From: Aeromonas popoffii
Lineage (GTDB): Bacteria; Pseudomonadota; Gammaproteobacteria; Enterobacterales; Aeromonadaceae
Reading direction: 5' to 3'
DNA length: 64,000 bases
NCBI RefSeq assembly: GCF_000820025.1
Contig: NZ_CDBI01000077.1
Span: 49,505 to 113,504 of the forward strand
Position 1 is the first letter of the stretch. Every line of letters starts with the position of its first letter. This document shows, in pieces, positions 63,412 through 64,000 of this stretch. The position numbers were made by a program, and so were the translations under genes. Below the pieces are notes generated by a model. It was not told the DNA's origin, searched no databases, and worked only from the letters and a program-made list of their open reading frames with translations.

Positions 63412-63836
63412 GTCACAGGGATGGAGCTGGTTCGGCAGGATGCAGGAACAGCGCATAAACAGGGAATAATCCACAGGACGTGGCCAAGGACACCTCAGGA
63501 TGAGGCAGAGCGGTACGGATTACTACTCTTCAGGAAGAACAGGACCTCGCCCGATGCGAGTAGGACAGCTTCAGGATGAAGCGGGATAGCTAGGATGGTT
63601 ATCTGTCAGGACGACGCAAGGAACACCACAGAATGTGGTAACGGACACCTCCAGGATGGAGAGAGTGCAGCAATCAGGATCGATTGCCAGGCTAGGATGG
63701 CCACAGGACACCTCAACGGATTGGGAAGGGGATATTCCGAAGGATTAGGATAAAGTCAGGGATTGCAGGGAGCGTTGCAGTTCATGGACTGGACTAGATG
63801 ACTTGAGGGGACGGCAACTGCCGTCCCCTTTTCTTT
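63412..63836 (+). ncRNA. csrB: CsrB regulatory RNA, CsrA-sequestering
   Basis: A region of about 425 nt with more than 30 GGA trinucleotides, many as CAGGA or AAGGA in hairpin loops (CACCTCAGGATGAGG, CTTCAGGATGAAGC, ACCTCCAGGATGGAG). This is the CsrB pattern; each GGA hairpin can bind the translation regulator CsrA. It ends in a strong terminator, stem GGGGACGGC/GCCGTCCCC (63807-63828) followed by TTTTCTTTT. The 5' end is inferred from the promoter and the match of GTCACAGGGA to the E. coli start. The only frame inside (63340-63579) is not protein-like. Confidence 0.92.
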
Positions 63837-64000
63837 TGCCTCTTTACAACTCTTGGCGGTAGAGTTTGAAAAGCAGTTCAATGTTCAACAACAGAGTGTC
63901 TAGAAAACCCGGGGCCTAGTTGCCAGTAGCAAGTCGTGACCTTTCTGATGCCCCTCGCATCCTTATTCCCGTTCACAAATGCCAAAAAGCAAAAAGGCCT
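63837..64000. other. Right-edge intergenic DNA
   Basis: 164 bp after CsrB. I see no gene or RNA. The last bases (AAAAAGGCCT) look like the start of a terminator stem continuing past the window. Confidence 0.4.

Noticed and set aside
63340..63579. 79-codon frame inside CsrB
   Set aside because: The region's GGA hairpins and terminator explain it as a non-coding RNA.

Overview
This 64 kb window is chromosomal DNA of a gammaproteobacterium, almost certainly an Aeromonas. The evidence is the high GC content, a complete MSHA type IV pilus locus with Vibrio/Aeromonas gene order, ftsYEX-rpoH synteny, a fabR-yijD pair, a HutC-controlled histidine utilisation cluster and a CsrB regulatory RNA. I see no phage, insertion sequence, CRISPR array, rRNA or tRNA. 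The region is core genome, with most of the novelty in the intergenic DNA.

Layout. 1-15876 (minus strand) is the MSHA pilus cluster: mshI, mshI2 (pilN), J, K, L, M, N, E, G, F, then the pilin genes B, A, C, D, O, P, and mshQ running off the left edge. A D-cysteine desulfhydrase-like gene (plus strand) separates this cluster from csrD/mshH. Next come an EAL phosphodiesterase, a methyltransferase and the cation/proton antiporter chaA. 23069-29394 is hutC and hutIGUH with two perfect HutC-type operators. Then follow a beta-carbonic anhydrase, rpoH, ftsX, ftsE, ftsY (with a long 12-residue tandem repeat), rsmD, a DUF1145 gene, yijD, fabR and a divergent fatty-acid desaturase. 38986-46575 holds a phospholipase D-like protein, an MltF-like lytic transglycosylase, a tatA-like and a DUF406 small gene, a LysR regulator, a MarC protein, yecH, a dicarboxylate/amino-acid symporter and a DUF2007 protein. 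46693-50300 is a LysR regulator divergent from emrAB. The rest is yhhN, a TAXI-type TRAP transporter, a signal-peptide-bearing oligopeptidase B, a DUF411 protein, kefG-kefB-sirB, a WYL regulator and, at the right end, CsrB.

How it fits together. The window is rich in post-transcriptional and c-di-GMP control. CsrD (a CsrB/C decay factor in E. coli), CsrB itself and a strong candidate for a second Csr-type sRNA (38584-38783, minus) are all here. That candidate has ten GGA motifs, a terminator with a GGAA loop and a UvrY/GacA-like palindrome about 180 bp upstream. The MSHA ATPase MshE carries the c-di-GMP-binding MshEN domain, and an apparently active EAL phosphodiesterase sits next to csrD.

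Other features worth a second look: two genes (chaA and rsmD) whose 3' ends are partly duplicated just downstream; three very short ORFs that bridge gaps between coupled genes; a nested inverted-repeat operator before the WYL gene; and a 53-codon tatA-like gene with a GTG start. All functions are read from sequence and memory of the families; no database search was possible.
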